Source: Gammaproteobacteria bacterium (GTDB lineage: Bacteria; Pseudomonadota; Gammaproteobacteria; Burkholderiales; Rhodocyclaceae). From it: a DNA stretch of 64,000 nucleotides. The translations under genes were made by a program, and so were the position numbers. The first letter of the stretch is position 1, and each line of letters opens with the position of its first letter. The notes below the pieces were generated by a model, which was not told where the DNA came from, made no database searches, and saw nothing but the letters and a program-made list of their open reading frames with translations. This document shows positions 8,313-19,396 of the stretch, piece by piece. The DNA is taken from assembly GCA_018819515.1 (NCBI GenBank), contig JAHJPX010000011.1, forward strand, positions 81,109-145,108. Direction: 5' to 3'.

Positions 8313-10206
8313 CAGTGTCGGCCGGGTGGCGGGTTGTTGCGGATGGTGGGGCGAATTTTACCCATCACATGCATTTCACATGCGCGGCAGTCGAATTCCA
8401 GGCGCAGTTTCTCGTTGCCGTTGACCAGCACCATCGGTTCTGCCCGTACCTGGCCCTGCACGCCAGCCACGCCTTTCGCCTGCTTCGGGCAGAGGCTGAA
8501 CGAAAAGCGGATGCAGTGGCGGGTGATCATCAGCGGCACCTCGCCGGTTTCCTCGTGGGCTTCGTAGGCGGCGGCGATCAGCTTGACGCCGTGCTGCTCG
8601 TAGAAGGCGCGCGCGGCGTGGTTGTAGATGTTGGCGAGGAAGGACAGCGATGCTTCGGGATAGACAGCGGGCGGCTCGACGGCGGGCCGGCGCAGCGGAC
8701 GTTGATAGGCAGCGAGCCGCGCAGCGACCAGTGCGGCCACCGCGTCGCGACGCAACTGGTTGAGCAGCGAGTTGGGGATGAAGCGCGGTTCGGACCATTC
8801 GACCGCGAGCGTGTCCAACTCGAAATCGGTGTTGCCCAGCCGGCCAAGCTGATCGCGCAGGGTTTGCTCCGCCGTATCGGCGTGTCGCGACGGCTGACTT
8901 TCGCAGGCGATGGTCGCGCTGGCAGCGATGCCGTCGCTGTCGGTGAGCGTCAGGGTGAATCCGTCGGCGGTTTCCTGAAACAGCGCATTTACGGCGATAC
9001 GCCGTTCGGCGGACTTCTTCGCCAGCACCTGTTCCCATGCATGGTCGCGGTTGCGGCCGATGGAAAGGCCGACCTTGAGGCCGGGCAACTCCTTGAGCGG
9101 CTTGTCGGGATGCACACGCCAGAGATTCGGGCCCATGCGCTCGACGGTGTTCGCCTGCGTGCCGGCCGACTCGTGCTTGTACTGCCACGACAGGCCGTCG
9201 CCGTTGGCCATCGCCTGGTCGGTCTCGATGTCGATGAAGTCCGCGCCGAGCCTGGTCACGGTGCCCAGCGGCAGGCCGACGAAGGCGGGCGTGTCGAAAG
9301 CGCCGATGTCGGCCTGGCGGCCGTTGGCGAAGTAGTCGGTCGAACCGCGATGGAAGGTCTTGTCCGGGTCGGGCGTGAAGAAGAGTTTCGTCCGGCCACT
9401 CGATGTTGCCTGTTCGCCCAGTTCGTCCAGCAGACGCCGGTAGTGGCCGGTGATGTTCTTCACGTAGGGCGCGTCCTTGTAGCGGCCCTCGATCTTGAAA
9501 CTGCCGACGCCTGCCTCGATCAGTGCCTGGAGGTTCGCGCTCTGGTTGTTGTCCTTGAGCGAGAGCACGTGCTTCTGGAAGGCGACCACCTGGCCGCGCA
9601 TGTCCTGCACGGTGTAGGGCAGGCGGCAGGCTTGCGAGCAGTCGCCGCGGTTGGCGCTGCGACCGGTCTGGGCGTGGCTGATGTAGCACTGGCCGGAGTA
9701 GGCGACGCACAGCGCGCCATGGACGAAATGCTCGATGACCACGTCGGCTGGCACGGCAGCGCGCACGGCGGCGATTTCCGGGATGGTCAGTTCGCGCGCC
9801 AGCACGATCTGCGAGAAGCCGACCTCGGCCAGGAAGCGCGCCTTCTCGGGCGTGCGGATGTCGCATTGCGTCGAGGCGTGCAGGTCGATCGGCGGCAGAG
9901 AAAGTTCGAGCAGGCCCATGTCCTGCACGATCAGCGCATCGACGCCGGCATCCCAGCACTGGTGCGCCAACTGGCGCGCCGGCTCCAGTTCGTCGTCGTG
10001 CAGGATGGTGTTGAGCGTGACGTAGATGCGGGCGTTGAACCTGTGCGCAAACTCGACCAGTGCCGCGATCTCGGCCATCGAGTTGCCGGCCTTGTCGCGC
10101 GCCCCGAAGGCCGGGCCGCCGATATACACCGCATCGGCGCCGTGGACGATGGCCTCGCGGCCGATCTCGGCCGTCCTGGCCGGAGCGAGCAGTTCGAGCC
10201 TGGCGC

Positions 10207-10210
<4 letters not shown>
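8312..10210 (-). CDS. rlhA: U32 family peptidase-like protein, probable 23S rRNA C2501 hydroxylation factor
   Basis: About 632 residues. The N-terminal U32 domain starts LELLAPARTAEIGREAIVHG and contains the Cys cluster CYISHAQTGRSANRGDCSQACR; the C-terminal extension (DUF3656-like) ends with conserved Cys residues (MITRHCIRFSFSLCP and FDCRACEMHV). This layout and length match E. coli RlhA (YdcP) rather than the shorter TrhP. RlhA works with iron-sulfur metabolism to hydroxylate a 23S rRNA cytidine. I chose the TTG start at 10210 because it overlaps the helicase stop (TTGA) and gives a normal N terminus; no ATG fits. A short repeat copy lies in frame near residue 440. Confidence 0.8.
8879..8901 (+). 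repeat. Short palindromic repeat, copy S2 (antisense inside rlhA)
   Basis: GGCGTGTCGCGACGGCTGAC followed by TTT. It lies in the C-terminal half of the rlhA-like gene, opposite to its coding direction, and is read there as ESQPSRHA without a frame break. Confidence 0.65.
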
Positions 10211-12189
<1,979 letters not shown>

Positions 12190-12293
12190 TGGATGCCCCC
12201 TAGGGAAGGGGATTGCGGATATTCGGGGCCGACGATGACCCCCAAGGGCGCGCATTATCGCGCAAACGCCCGAGAAATGCCCGAAATACCGAA

Positions 12294-13442
12294 TCAGGTG
12301 AAGTAGTTGGCGGCGAAAATCTGCCTGCCCGCGACCCAGGTTTGGGTGACCGCAGCCCGCCCGGCGGGGCGCCCGATTGAAATGAGATCGGCCCGTTTGC
12401 CGATGGCGATCTCGCCGCGGTCATCCAGGCCGGCGGCCTTGGCCGGGCCGAGCGTCACGAGTTTGACCGCATCGGGCAGCTTCATGCCGTCGCGTTCGTG
12501 CAAGGCGACGACGGCGGCGAGCATGGTGGCCGGGGCATAGTCGGCGCACAGGCAATCTGCGACGCCCGCCTCTATGGCGTCGATGGCGCGCATGTTGCCT
12601 GACTGGCTGCCGCCGCGCATGACGTTGGGCGCGCCGAGGATGGTGGCGAGGCCGGCCGCGTGGGCGGCGCGCGCCGTTTCCAGGTTGATCGGGAATTCGC
12701 TCATGCGGGCGCCGAGTTCTTTCATGGCGACGACGCGGGCGTGGTCGTCGTCGTCGTGACTGGCGGTGGGAATGCCGAGTTCGCGGGCGCGGGCCATGAC
12801 CTGAAGCACGCGCTCGTCGCCGCTTTCACGCGCCTGCCGCTTCTCTTCGGCAACCTGCTCGGCCGCTTCGCGTGTCGAACCGTGGTTGCCCATCATGTAG
12901 GCGACGTAAGTTTCCAGGTGGCGGAACTGGCCCTGGCCCGGCGTGTGGTCCATGATCGACAGCATGTCCGTCGCGCCTTCGTCGAGCAGCGCCATCACGT
13001 AGGGCATGGCGGTGATGTCGGTGATTTCGTAGCGCACGTGGATGCGGTTGTCGACCAGCGCATGCGCCTTGAAACGCTTGACTTCGCGCACCAGTTCCGC
13101 AGCGGTGTCGTTGTTGCGCACGCCCCATTCGGCGTGGGCAAAGGAAAGCGCGTGAAAGGGCGTGGTAACGCCGGCGACCGCGTTGCGCCGGTCGATGTTC
13201 ACGCACGCGAGGTCGAGCGGGAACATCACCTTGGCCCGCGGCTCGGCTTCCTTCTCGATGGCGTCGCAGTGCAGGTCGATCATGCCGGGCATCAGCCACT
13301 GGCCGTCGAGCCGGATCTCCTGCGCGTCGCCGGTGCTCTCCGGGCAGATGGCGCGGATCACGCCGTCCTCGACGAGCACGCAGCCGTCTTCGACGACTTC
13401 GTCGGCGAGGACTAGCCGGGCATGGGTGAGGCAGGTCTTCAT
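12294..13442 (-). CDS. phnM: Alpha-D-ribose 1-methylphosphonate 5-triphosphate diphosphatase
   Basis: The 382-residue amidohydrolase-fold enzyme removes pyrophosphate from ribose 1-alkylphosphonate 5-triphosphate before C-P bond cleavage. Visible metal-site motifs are PGMIDLHCDAIEKE, HIHVRYEITD, TASHDDDDH and the C-terminal GKRADLISIG. The length fits E. coli PhnM (378). The start ATG at 13442 lies 16 bases after the phnL stop, making this the last gene of phnGHIJKLM. A second phnM is present on the other strand at 18236. This copy resembles the enterobacterial type (FPLDLACVNIDRRNAVAGVT). Confidence 0.93.
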   Translation of the reverse strand: MKTCLTHARLVLADEVVEDGCVLVEDGVIRAICPESTGDAQEIRLDGQWLMPGMIDLHCDAIEKEAEPRAKVMFPLDLACVNIDRRNAVAGVTTPFHALSFAHAEWGVRNNDTAAELVREVKRFKAHALVDNRIHVRYEITDITAMPYVMALLDEGATDMLSIMDHTPGQGQFRHLETYVAYMMGNHGSTREAAEQVAEEKRQARESGDERVLQVMARARELGIPTASHDDDDHARVVAMKELGARMSEFPINLETARAAHAAGLATILGAPNVMRGGSQSGNMRAIDAIEAGVADCLCADYAPATMLAAVVALHERDGMKLPDAVKLVTLGPAKAAGLDDRGEIAIGKRADLISIGRPAGRAAVTQTWVAGRQIFAANYFT

Positions 13443-13458
13443 TCGGAAGTCTCGGCGA

Positions 13459-14181
13459 TCAGGCGACAATTGCGGATTCAGCCACGACCGGCTGGACCGG
13501 CAGACGGCGCGTGGCGACCGCATCGCGGACCTCGGTGTCGTGGAAGATGCCGACGACCGCAGCGCCGCGGGCGCAGGCTTCCTTGATCAGGTTTACCACC
13601 ACGTCGCGATTGGCGGCGTCCAGCGACGCGGTCGGCTCGTCGAGCAACATCAACGGCCGTTCGGCGATGAAGCCGCGTGCGATGTTCACGCGTTGCTGCT
13701 CGCCGCCGGAGAAGGTGGCGGGCGGCAGGTCCCACAGACGCTCGGGCAGATTGAGGCGCGCCAGCAAGGCCGCGGCGCGGTCGCGTGCTTCCTCTGTTGC
13801 GCAACCGAGGCGCTGCAACGGCTCGGCGACAATGTCGCGGGCGCTGACGCGCGGGATCACGCGCAGGAACTGGCTCACATAGGAAATCGTGGTGCGGCGC
13901 AGTTCGACGATCTGCTGTGGCGAGGCGGTGACGATGTCGATGCGGCCGGGATTGTCGGCCTCGCGCACCCAGATTTCGCCATGCGTCGGCAGGTAGTTGG
14001 CGTAGAGGCAGCGCAGCAGCGTGCTCTTGCCGGCGCCGGAGGGACCGTCGAGTACCAGGCATTCGCCGCCATCGACGTCGAACGATATTTCGTCCAGCAC
14101 GGACAGGCGTGTGCCACCCTGGGTGTGCAGAATGAAGTGCTTGCCGAGACGACGGACGCCGAGCGTGGGAAGGTTGGGCAT
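13459..14181 (-). CDS. phnL: C-P lyase system ABC-type ATP-binding protein PhnL
   Basis: The 240-residue ABC ATPase has Walker A GPSGAGKST, signature FSGGEQQRVNIARG, Walker B PLMLLDEPTAS and the H-loop FHDTE. PhnL binds on top of PhnK and the PhnGHIJ core of the C-P lyase complex rather than acting as a transporter. The ATG at 14181 lies eleven bases after the phnK stop. Length and motif spacing are normal for the family. Confidence 0.93.
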   Translation of the reverse strand: MPNLPTLGVRRLGKHFILHTQGGTRLSVLDEISFDVDGGECLVLDGPSGAGKSTLLRCLYANYLPTHGEIWVREADNPGRIDIVTASPQQIVELRRTTISYVSQFLRVIPRVSARDIVAEPLQRLGCATEEARDRAAALLARLNLPERLWDLPPATFSGGEQQRVNIARGFIAERPLMLLDEPTASLDAANRDVVVNLIKEACARGAAVVGIFHDTEVRDAVATRRLPVQPVVAESAIVA

Positions 14182-14192
14182 GTCGATCGCTT

Positions 14193-14972
14193 TCACGCCG
14201 CCAGGACGGACGACACCAGTAGCTGGGTATAGGGATGTTGCGGGTCGTCGAGCACCTGGTCGGTCAGCCCGGTTTCGACGATGCGGCCGTGGCGCATGAC
14301 GATGAGTCGCTGGGCCAGCAGCCGTGCGACGGCCAGATCGTGCGTGACCAGGATTACGGCCAGACGGAGCTCGGCGGTCAGTCGCCGCAATAGATCGAGG
14401 AAGCGCGCCTGCACCGACACATCGAGCCCGGCGGTCGGCTCGTCCATGAAGACCAGCCGCGGCCGGGTGACGAGGTTGCGGGCGATCTGCAAACGCTGCT
14501 GCATGCCCCCCGAAAACGAGGTAGGCGCTTCGTCCAGTCGTGTATCGTCGATTTCGACGCGTTGCAGCCAGTCCTGTGCCTGAACGCGAATGTCGCCATA
14601 GTGGCGCTCGCCGATGGCCATCAGGCGCTCGCCGATGTTGGCGCCGGCCGAAACGCGCATTCGCAGGCCGTCGCGCGGATTCTGGCGCACGAAACCCCAG
14701 TCGGTCCGCCACAATTCGCGCAGGGTCGAGTCTGGCAGGCCGGACAGATCGGTCAGGCCGCGCCCGCTCAGGTCGTAATGTACGGCGCCGGCGTCGGGGC
14801 GCAATTCGTAGGCCAGCGTCTGAAGCAAAGTGGATTTGCCCGAGCCCGATTCGCCGGCAATGCACAGCACCTCGCCCGGAAAGAGATCGAAACTGACGCG
14901 TTCGCAGCCGACGCGTTCGCCGTAGAACTTGCTCAGGCCGCGTACCTGTAACAACACCCGGCCCGGCTTCAT
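14193..14972 (-). CDS. phnK: C-P lyase complex ATP-binding protein PhnK
   Basis: The 259-residue ABC ATPase shows Walker A GESGSGKST, signature SFSGGMQQRLQIARN, Walker B RLVFMDEPTAGLD and H-loop VTHD. PhnK docks on the PhnGHIJ core and couples ATP turnover to C-P bond cleavage. The start ATG (14972) overlaps the phnJ stop (ATGA). Length matches E. coli PhnK (252). Confidence 0.94.
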   Translation of the reverse strand: MKPGRVLLQVRGLSKFYGERVGCERVSFDLFPGEVLCIAGESGSGKSTLLQTLAYELRPDAGAVHYDLSGRGLTDLSGLPDSTLRELWRTDWGFVRQNPRDGLRMRVSAGANIGERLMAIGERHYGDIRVQAQDWLQRVEIDDTRLDEAPTSFSGGMQQRLQIARNLVTRPRLVFMDEPTAGLDVSVQARFLDLLRRLTAELRLAVILVTHDLAVARLLAQRLIVMRHGRIVETGLTDQVLDDPQHPYTQLLVSSVLAA

Positions 14973-15844
14973 GGCGCCATCGCTCCCTTGTGGCCTGCTT
15001 CCTGGCGCACGGCGCAGTATTCGGTGTCCGAACAGACGAACATGCGTCCGCCCTTGTCGTCGAGGATGATTTCGTCGAGGTAGGCCTCGGTACTGGCGCA
15101 CAGGGCGCATGGTTCTTCCCAGCGTTCGACGGCGAACGGATGATCGTCGAAATCCAGAGAGCGCACGTCCGTGTAAGGGGGCACTGCATACACGCGCTTT
15201 TCGCGCCCCGCGCCGAACAGCATCAGCGCGGGATTGCGATGCAGCTTCGGGTTGTCGAACTTCGGGATCGGCGACGGCCGCATCAGATAGTGGTCGTTCA
15301 CGATCACCGGATAGTCGTAGGTAGTAGCGATGCGGCCATGGCGCACGATGTCCTCGTAGAGCTTCACATGCATCAGGCCGTACTCACGCAGCGCGTGCAT
15401 GGTGCGCGTTTCCGTCTCGCGCGGTTCCAGCCAGCGCAGCGGCTCGGGAATCGGCACCTGAAAGACGAGAATCTGGCCCTCGGCGAGCGGCGTTTCGGGA
15501 ATGCGGTGGCGGGTCTGGATCAGCGTCGCCTCGGTCGTCCTGGTGGTGGTCGCGACGCCGGCCACCTTGGCGAAGAAGCTGCGGATGTTGACCGCGTTGG
15601 TGGTGTCATCCGCGCCCTGGTCGATCACCTTGAGCACGTCGTCCGGGCCGATCAGCGCGGCGGTGACCTGGATGCCGCCGGTGCCCCAGCCGTAGGGCAG
15701 GGGCATCTCGCGGCTGCCGAAGGGCACCTGGTAGCCGGGTATCGCCACCGCCTTGAGCAACGCACGACGGATCATGCGCTTGGTGTGTTCGTCCAGATAC
15801 GCGAAGTTGTAGCCGGCCTGTACCGGCGCAGTTGTCGCGTTCAT
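14969..15844 (-). CDS. phnJ: Alpha-D-ribose 1-methylphosphonate 5-phosphate C-P lyase
   Basis: The 291-residue radical-SAM enzyme breaks the carbon-phosphorus bond. The iron-sulfur Cys residues are seen in CALCASTEAYLDEI (two) and in MFVCSDTEYCAVR (two). The glycine-radical and substrate region GTGGIQVTAALIGPDDVLKV and GADDTTNAVNIR are conserved. It starts with an ATG overlapping the phnI stop (ATGA) and ends overlapping phnK. All catalytic residues appear present, so the pathway should be active. Confidence 0.96.
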   Translation of the reverse strand: MNATTAPVQAGYNFAYLDEHTKRMIRRALLKAVAIPGYQVPFGSREMPLPYGWGTGGIQVTAALIGPDDVLKVIDQGADDTTNAVNIRSFFAKVAGVATTTRTTEATLIQTRHRIPETPLAEGQILVFQVPIPEPLRWLEPRETETRTMHALREYGLMHVKLYEDIVRHGRIATTYDYPVIVNDHYLMRPSPIPKFDNPKLHRNPALMLFGAGREKRVYAVPPYTDVRSLDFDDHPFAVERWEEPCALCASTEAYLDEIILDDKGGRMFVCSDTEYCAVRQEAGHKGAMAP

Positions 15845-16986
15845 GCCGCTTCCATCGTGGCGGGAACTGCCGGGGGTTCCGCCGGTGCCGCTGTATTGCC
15901 GTGGTTGGCTTCCCATTCCTCGCGCAAGCGCCGCAGCAGTTCGAGATTGGTCTGGAAGTCGACGTAGTGCGGCAACTTGAGGTGCTGCACGAAACCTGAA
16001 GCCTCGACGTTGTCGCTGTGGCTGAGCATGAATTCCTCGTTGTTGGCCGGCTGTTCGGTGTCCTCGCCCAGCTCGCGGGCGCGCAGGGCACGGTCGACCA
16101 GCGCCATGGCCATGGCCTTGCGCTCGGAATGACCGAAGGACAGCCCATAGCCTCGTGTGAAACGCGGCGCTTCTTCGCTGCCACCCTCGAAGCCGGTGAT
16201 GAGCTGGCATTCGGTCAGTTCGACCTCGCCGATTTCCACGGCAAATCCCAGTTCCTCAACGAAGACCTCGACCGGCACCGTGCCGAAACGGATCTCGCCG
16301 GCGAACGGGTGCGTGGTCGAGTAGCCGCGCTGCGTCGAGTAACCGAGCGCCAGCAGGAAGCCTTCGTCGCCCCGGGCGAGGTTCTGCAGGCGCGCCGTGC
16401 GATCCACCGGGAACAGCAACGGCTCGCGGGTCAGATCCGGCGGTGGCGGATCGCCGGCCGGACAGGCTTCGGATTCCAGCAGTCCCTGGCGGTCGAGCAG
16501 GTCCGTGACGCGCGGAGCCACGGTGGTCTCGACCGGATTCGGGGATGGTCCCGAGTCGGCGGTACCGATCTCCGCGCTTTCGTCCATCAAGCTGAAATCG
16601 AGCAGCCGCTGCGTGTAATCGTAGGTCGGCCCGAGAATCTGGCCGCCCGGCAAGTCCTTGAAAGCTGCCGATATGCGACGGGACAGGCGCATGCGGCTGG
16701 TGTCGATCGGCTCGCTGTCTGCCAGGCGCGGCAGCGTGGTGCGATAGGCGCGCAGCAGGAAAATGGCCTCGATCAGATCGCCGGCGGCCTGTTTGATCGC
16801 CAGCGCGGCGAGGTCTTCGTCGTAGAGCGCGCCTTCGCTCATCACGCGCGCGACAGCCAGACGCATTTGTCCGCGAATCTGCGCAATGCTCAGTTCCGGA
16901 ACCGCCGCATCGCCGCGACGCGCGTCTGCCAGCAACACATGCGATTGGGCGATGGCGCGCTCGCCTCCTTTGACGGCTACATACAT
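15841..16986 (-). CDS. phnI: C-P lyase core subunit PhnI (nucleosidase)
   Basis: The 381-residue subunit, with PhnG and PhnH, attaches the phosphonate to ribose triphosphate by displacing adenine from ATP. It begins MYVAVKGGERAI, as PhnI proteins do, and has the conserved RGYGLSFGHSERKAMAMALVD and SHSDNVEASGFVQHLKLPHY near the C terminus. The ATG at 16986 overlaps the end of phnH by ten bases. The tail after residue 355 is low-complexity Ala/Pro. Confidence 0.95.
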   Translation of the reverse strand: MYVAVKGGERAIAQSHVLLADARRGDAAVPELSIAQIRGQMRLAVARVMSEGALYDEDLAALAIKQAAGDLIEAIFLLRAYRTTLPRLADSEPIDTSRMRLSRRISAAFKDLPGGQILGPTYDYTQRLLDFSLMDESAEIGTADSGPSPNPVETTVAPRVTDLLDRQGLLESEACPAGDPPPPDLTREPLLFPVDRTARLQNLARGDEGFLLALGYSTQRGYSTTHPFAGEIRFGTVPVEVFVEELGFAVEIGEVELTECQLITGFEGGSEEAPRFTRGYGLSFGHSERKAMAMALVDRALRARELGEDTEQPANNEEFMLSHSDNVEASGFVQHLKLPHYVDFQTNLELLRRLREEWEANHGNTAAPAEPPAVPATMEAA

Positions 16987-17606
16987 GCCATGCCTTCCGC
17001 GGTCAGATGTACGGTGCGCGGCAGGCCGACAAGGCGGTCGCCACAGGTGAGCACGATGTCCACGCCCAGTGGAACGCGACGCCGGTTTTCCTGAACCAGC
17101 GCGGTAGCAGATTCGGACCAATCCGCGACGCGCAACTCCGCTTCGTCGGCGATACCGGGGCCGCGCAGACGCAGCGAAGCGCCGCTGTCGAACGACGCGA
17201 CTTCGACAAGCAGGGTGGCGGAACGATCCGGGAACTCCGGATCGCCTAGGGAGAGATCGTACAGCGCCGGCAGTCCGGCCAGCGTCGAAACGACAACGAA
17301 GGTGGCGTCGGCGAGCCGGGTCGCCAACGGGCAGCCACAGTAGAAGCGCAGATAGGCGCCGGCGGCAGCGCTGCGCACCACCGGTGGCAGCCAGACGGGG
17401 GTGTCTCGATCGGCCAGCGCCAACAATATGGCGCTCTGTGCGGCGCCGAGGCCGGCTGGAGGTACTGGAATATCCGCAAGGCGCTGAATCCTGCCGGGGC
17501 GTGCAAGGCCCTCCAGTAGCGCGCGGAAACAAGTCTGTGCATCGCGCACCGGCGCGGCAAAGGCGGCCTGCATGTGCGCCAGATCGAGTTCCTGATGGAT
17601 GCTCAT
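16977..17606 (-). CDS. phnH: C-P lyase core subunit PhnH
   Basis: The 209-residue core subunit of the PhnGHIJ complex has the PLP-transferase-like fold but no cofactor. Conserved PhnH stretches are FRALLEGLARPGRI near the N terminus, FYCGCPLATRLADATFVV in the middle and ENRRRVPLGVDIVLTCGDRL. The ATG at 17606 overlaps the phnG stop by one base (TGATG). Length fits the family (about 194). Confidence 0.92.
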   Translation of the reverse strand: MSIHQELDLAHMQAAFAAPVRDAQTCFRALLEGLARPGRIQRLADIPVPPAGLGAAQSAILLALADRDTPVWLPPVVRSAAAGAYLRFYCGCPLATRLADATFVVVSTLAGLPALYDLSLGDPEFPDRSATLLVEVASFDSGASLRLRGPGIADEAELRVADWSESATALVQENRRRVPLGVDIVLTCGDRLVGLPRTVHLTAEGMACM

Positions 17607-18052
17607 CAATCTTCTCCCCGTACCAAGGTGTAGAAGTCGACCCGGCTACCTGCGGTGTCAGCGCTGGCGCGGGCGTGGCGTTCCTGCTCCGCCTGCGCCA
17701 GGACATTCATCACTTCCATCCGGATCGTGGCCGCCCGCGCTGGCTGTTGCAGCATCGCGTCGCACAAGGCGATCATCTCCGCATGGCGAGCATTGCGGCC
17801 GCGTACGGTACCGACGCCTACAGAACCGTCCGCCAGTCGCAAGGTGCAGCGGGTCATGGTTGCCTCGCCCAGATTGAAGCGGGCACCGTCGCCGCCGATC
17901 CGGCCGCGCAGCATCACCATGCCGGTTTCGGGTTTACGCAGCCAGGTGAAGGAAGGCAATTCACCGACTCGCGCCATGCGTTCAGCCAGCAGCGTGGCCG
18001 GACTGCGAGCCAGCAAGCCGAGCGAGCCGCGGCGGTCAGTGTTGTTCGTCAT
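17606..18052 (-). CDS. phnG: C-P lyase core subunit PhnG
   Basis: The 148-residue subunit matches the family length of about 150. Conserved PhnG parts are PETGMVMLRGRIGGDGARF, LGEATMTRCTLRLADG and GRNARHAEMIALCDAMLQ. It heads the phnGHIJKLM operon. I chose the ATG at 18052; a TTG twenty codons upstream (18112) is open but would run into the probable operator. The upstream region is shared with the divergent phnM2 gene and holds a Pho-box-like repeat. Confidence 0.92.
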   Translation of the reverse strand: MTNNTDRRGSLGLLARSPATLLAERMARVGELPSFTWLRKPETGMVMLRGRIGGDGARFNLGEATMTRCTLRLADGSVGVGTVRGRNARHAEMIALCDAMLQQPARAATIRMEVMNVLAQAEQERHARASADTAGSRVDFYTLVRGED

Positions 18053-18105
18053 CGCGGGTATCGTTGTGCAGGGATCGACATCGGAAGAGATTCTTGCCGA
18101 CGCGC

Positions 18106-18123
18106 GTGACAATTTCGTGAAGC
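18106..18123 (-). promoter_or_regulatory. Candidate Pho box upstream of phnG
   Basis: On the minus strand GCTTCACGAAATTGTCAC, followed by G, holds TCACG twice at an 11-base interval with an AAAT-type spacer, as in PhoB-bound Pho boxes. Ten of 18 positions agree with the enterobacterial consensus. It lies about 55 bases before phnG, the usual place. It would make the locus phosphate-starvation induced; the match is moderate. Confidence 0.4.
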
Positions 18124-18235
18124 TGCCCGATGCACTTTGCAGAGCGCTTCTACGCCTGGCATCGGTCTTCGGACATGAATCTGTAAAGCGGTGCTGCTAG
18201 GCTTTGCGCATCAACATGGATGTACCTGAACAATA

Positions 18236-19396
18236 ATGTTCGAACCTGCCAGGAACGCACCGCTGACCGCCATCCACCGCGGCCGCATACTCAGGGGCGA
18301 GGCGTGGGACGATGCCTCGCTCTACCTCGCCGACGGCGAGCTGGTGAACGCGCCCGAATGGGGCCGCTGGCTCGACGCGCGCGGCTGCGTCGTCCTGCCG
18401 GGCATCGTCGACTTCCACGGCGATGCCTTCGAGCGCCAGATCATGCCGCGCCCGCAGGTGAGCTTCCCGCTGCCGGTGGCGCTGCTCGACACCGACCGCC
18501 AGCTCGCCGCCAACGGCATCACCACCGCGCTGCACGGCGTCACCCATTCCTGGGAGGGCGGCCTGCGCGGGCCGCAGACCCTGCGCGACCTGATTCCCGC
18601 CTTCGACGGATTGCGGCGGCGCAGCCTGGTCGACCACAAGATCCACCTGCGCTTCGAGTGCCACCACCTCGACGGCGAGGCCGAGACCGTCGAATGGCTG
18701 CAGGCCAGCCACGTGACGCTGCTCGCCTTCAACGACCATCTGCCGGGCATGAAACGCAAGCCGCACAAGTGGAAGGAATGGGCCGACCGCGCGCTGACCG
18801 ACATCGCCGGCTTCGAGGCGCGGCTGGAGGCCGCCCATGCCCGCACCGGCGAGGTTTCCGCGCTGATCGGCCGGCTGGCCGGCGCGGCGCGCCAGCTCGG
18901 CATCCCGATGGCTTCGCACGACGACCCGGCCATCGAGATACGCGACTTCTATCGCAGCCACGACTGCCACATCTCGGAATTTCCGCTCAACCGCGAAGTC
19001 GCCGAACACGCCGCCCGCCACGGCTCGCCCATCGTCTGCGGCGCGCCCAACGTCCTGCGCGGCGGCAGCCACGTCGGCGCGCCGCGCGCCGCCGACCTCG
19101 CCGCCGACGGCCTGTGCAGCATCCTCGCCTCCGATTACTACTATCCCGCACCGCTGCACGCGGCCTGCCGCCTCGCGGCCGACGGGCGGCTGCCGCTGGA
19201 GCGGGCCTGGGCGCTCGTCTCGCGCAACCCCGCCGCCGCGTTGGGCCTTACCGATCGCGGCAGCATCGAGACCGGCCGGCGCGCCGATCTCGTCGTCGTC
19301 GACGTCAGCGACCTCACCGCGCCCCATCTGGTCGCGACCATCAGCAACGGCCGCATCGTCCATCTTGCCGACGCGAGCCGACTGCATGCCGGCTGA
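18236..19396 (+). CDS. phnM: Second phosphonate-metabolism diphosphatase PhnM
   Basis: The 386-residue amidohydrolase is a paralogue of the PhnM at 12294. It has the metal motif PGIVDFHGDAFERQ, HLRFECHH, MASHDDPAIE and CGAPNVLRGGSHVGAPRA. The two copies differ along their length, so they look like separate acquisitions rather than a recent duplication. It leads a plus-strand unit phnM2-DUF1045-phnN, which runs divergently from phnG. Base composition is visibly richer in GC than in the minus-strand phn genes. The ATG at 18236 is preceded only by weak ribosome-site sequence. Confidence 0.9.
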   Translation: MFEPARNAPLTAIHRGRILRGEAWDDASLYLADGELVNAPEWGRWLDARGCVVLPGIVDFHGDAFERQIMPRPQVSFPLPVALLDTDRQLAANGITTALHGVTHSWEGGLRGPQTLRDLIPAFDGLRRRSLVDHKIHLRFECHHLDGEAETVEWLQASHVTLLAFNDHLPGMKRKPHKWKEWADRALTDIAGFEARLEAAHARTGEVSALIGRLAGAARQLGIPMASHDDPAIEIRDFYRSHDCHISEFPLNREVAEHAARHGSPIVCGAPNVLRGGSHVGAPRAADLAADGLCSILASDYYYPAPLHAACRLAADGRLPLERAWALVSRNPAAALGLTDRGSIETGRRADLVVVDVSDLTAPHLVATISNGRIVHLADASRLHAG

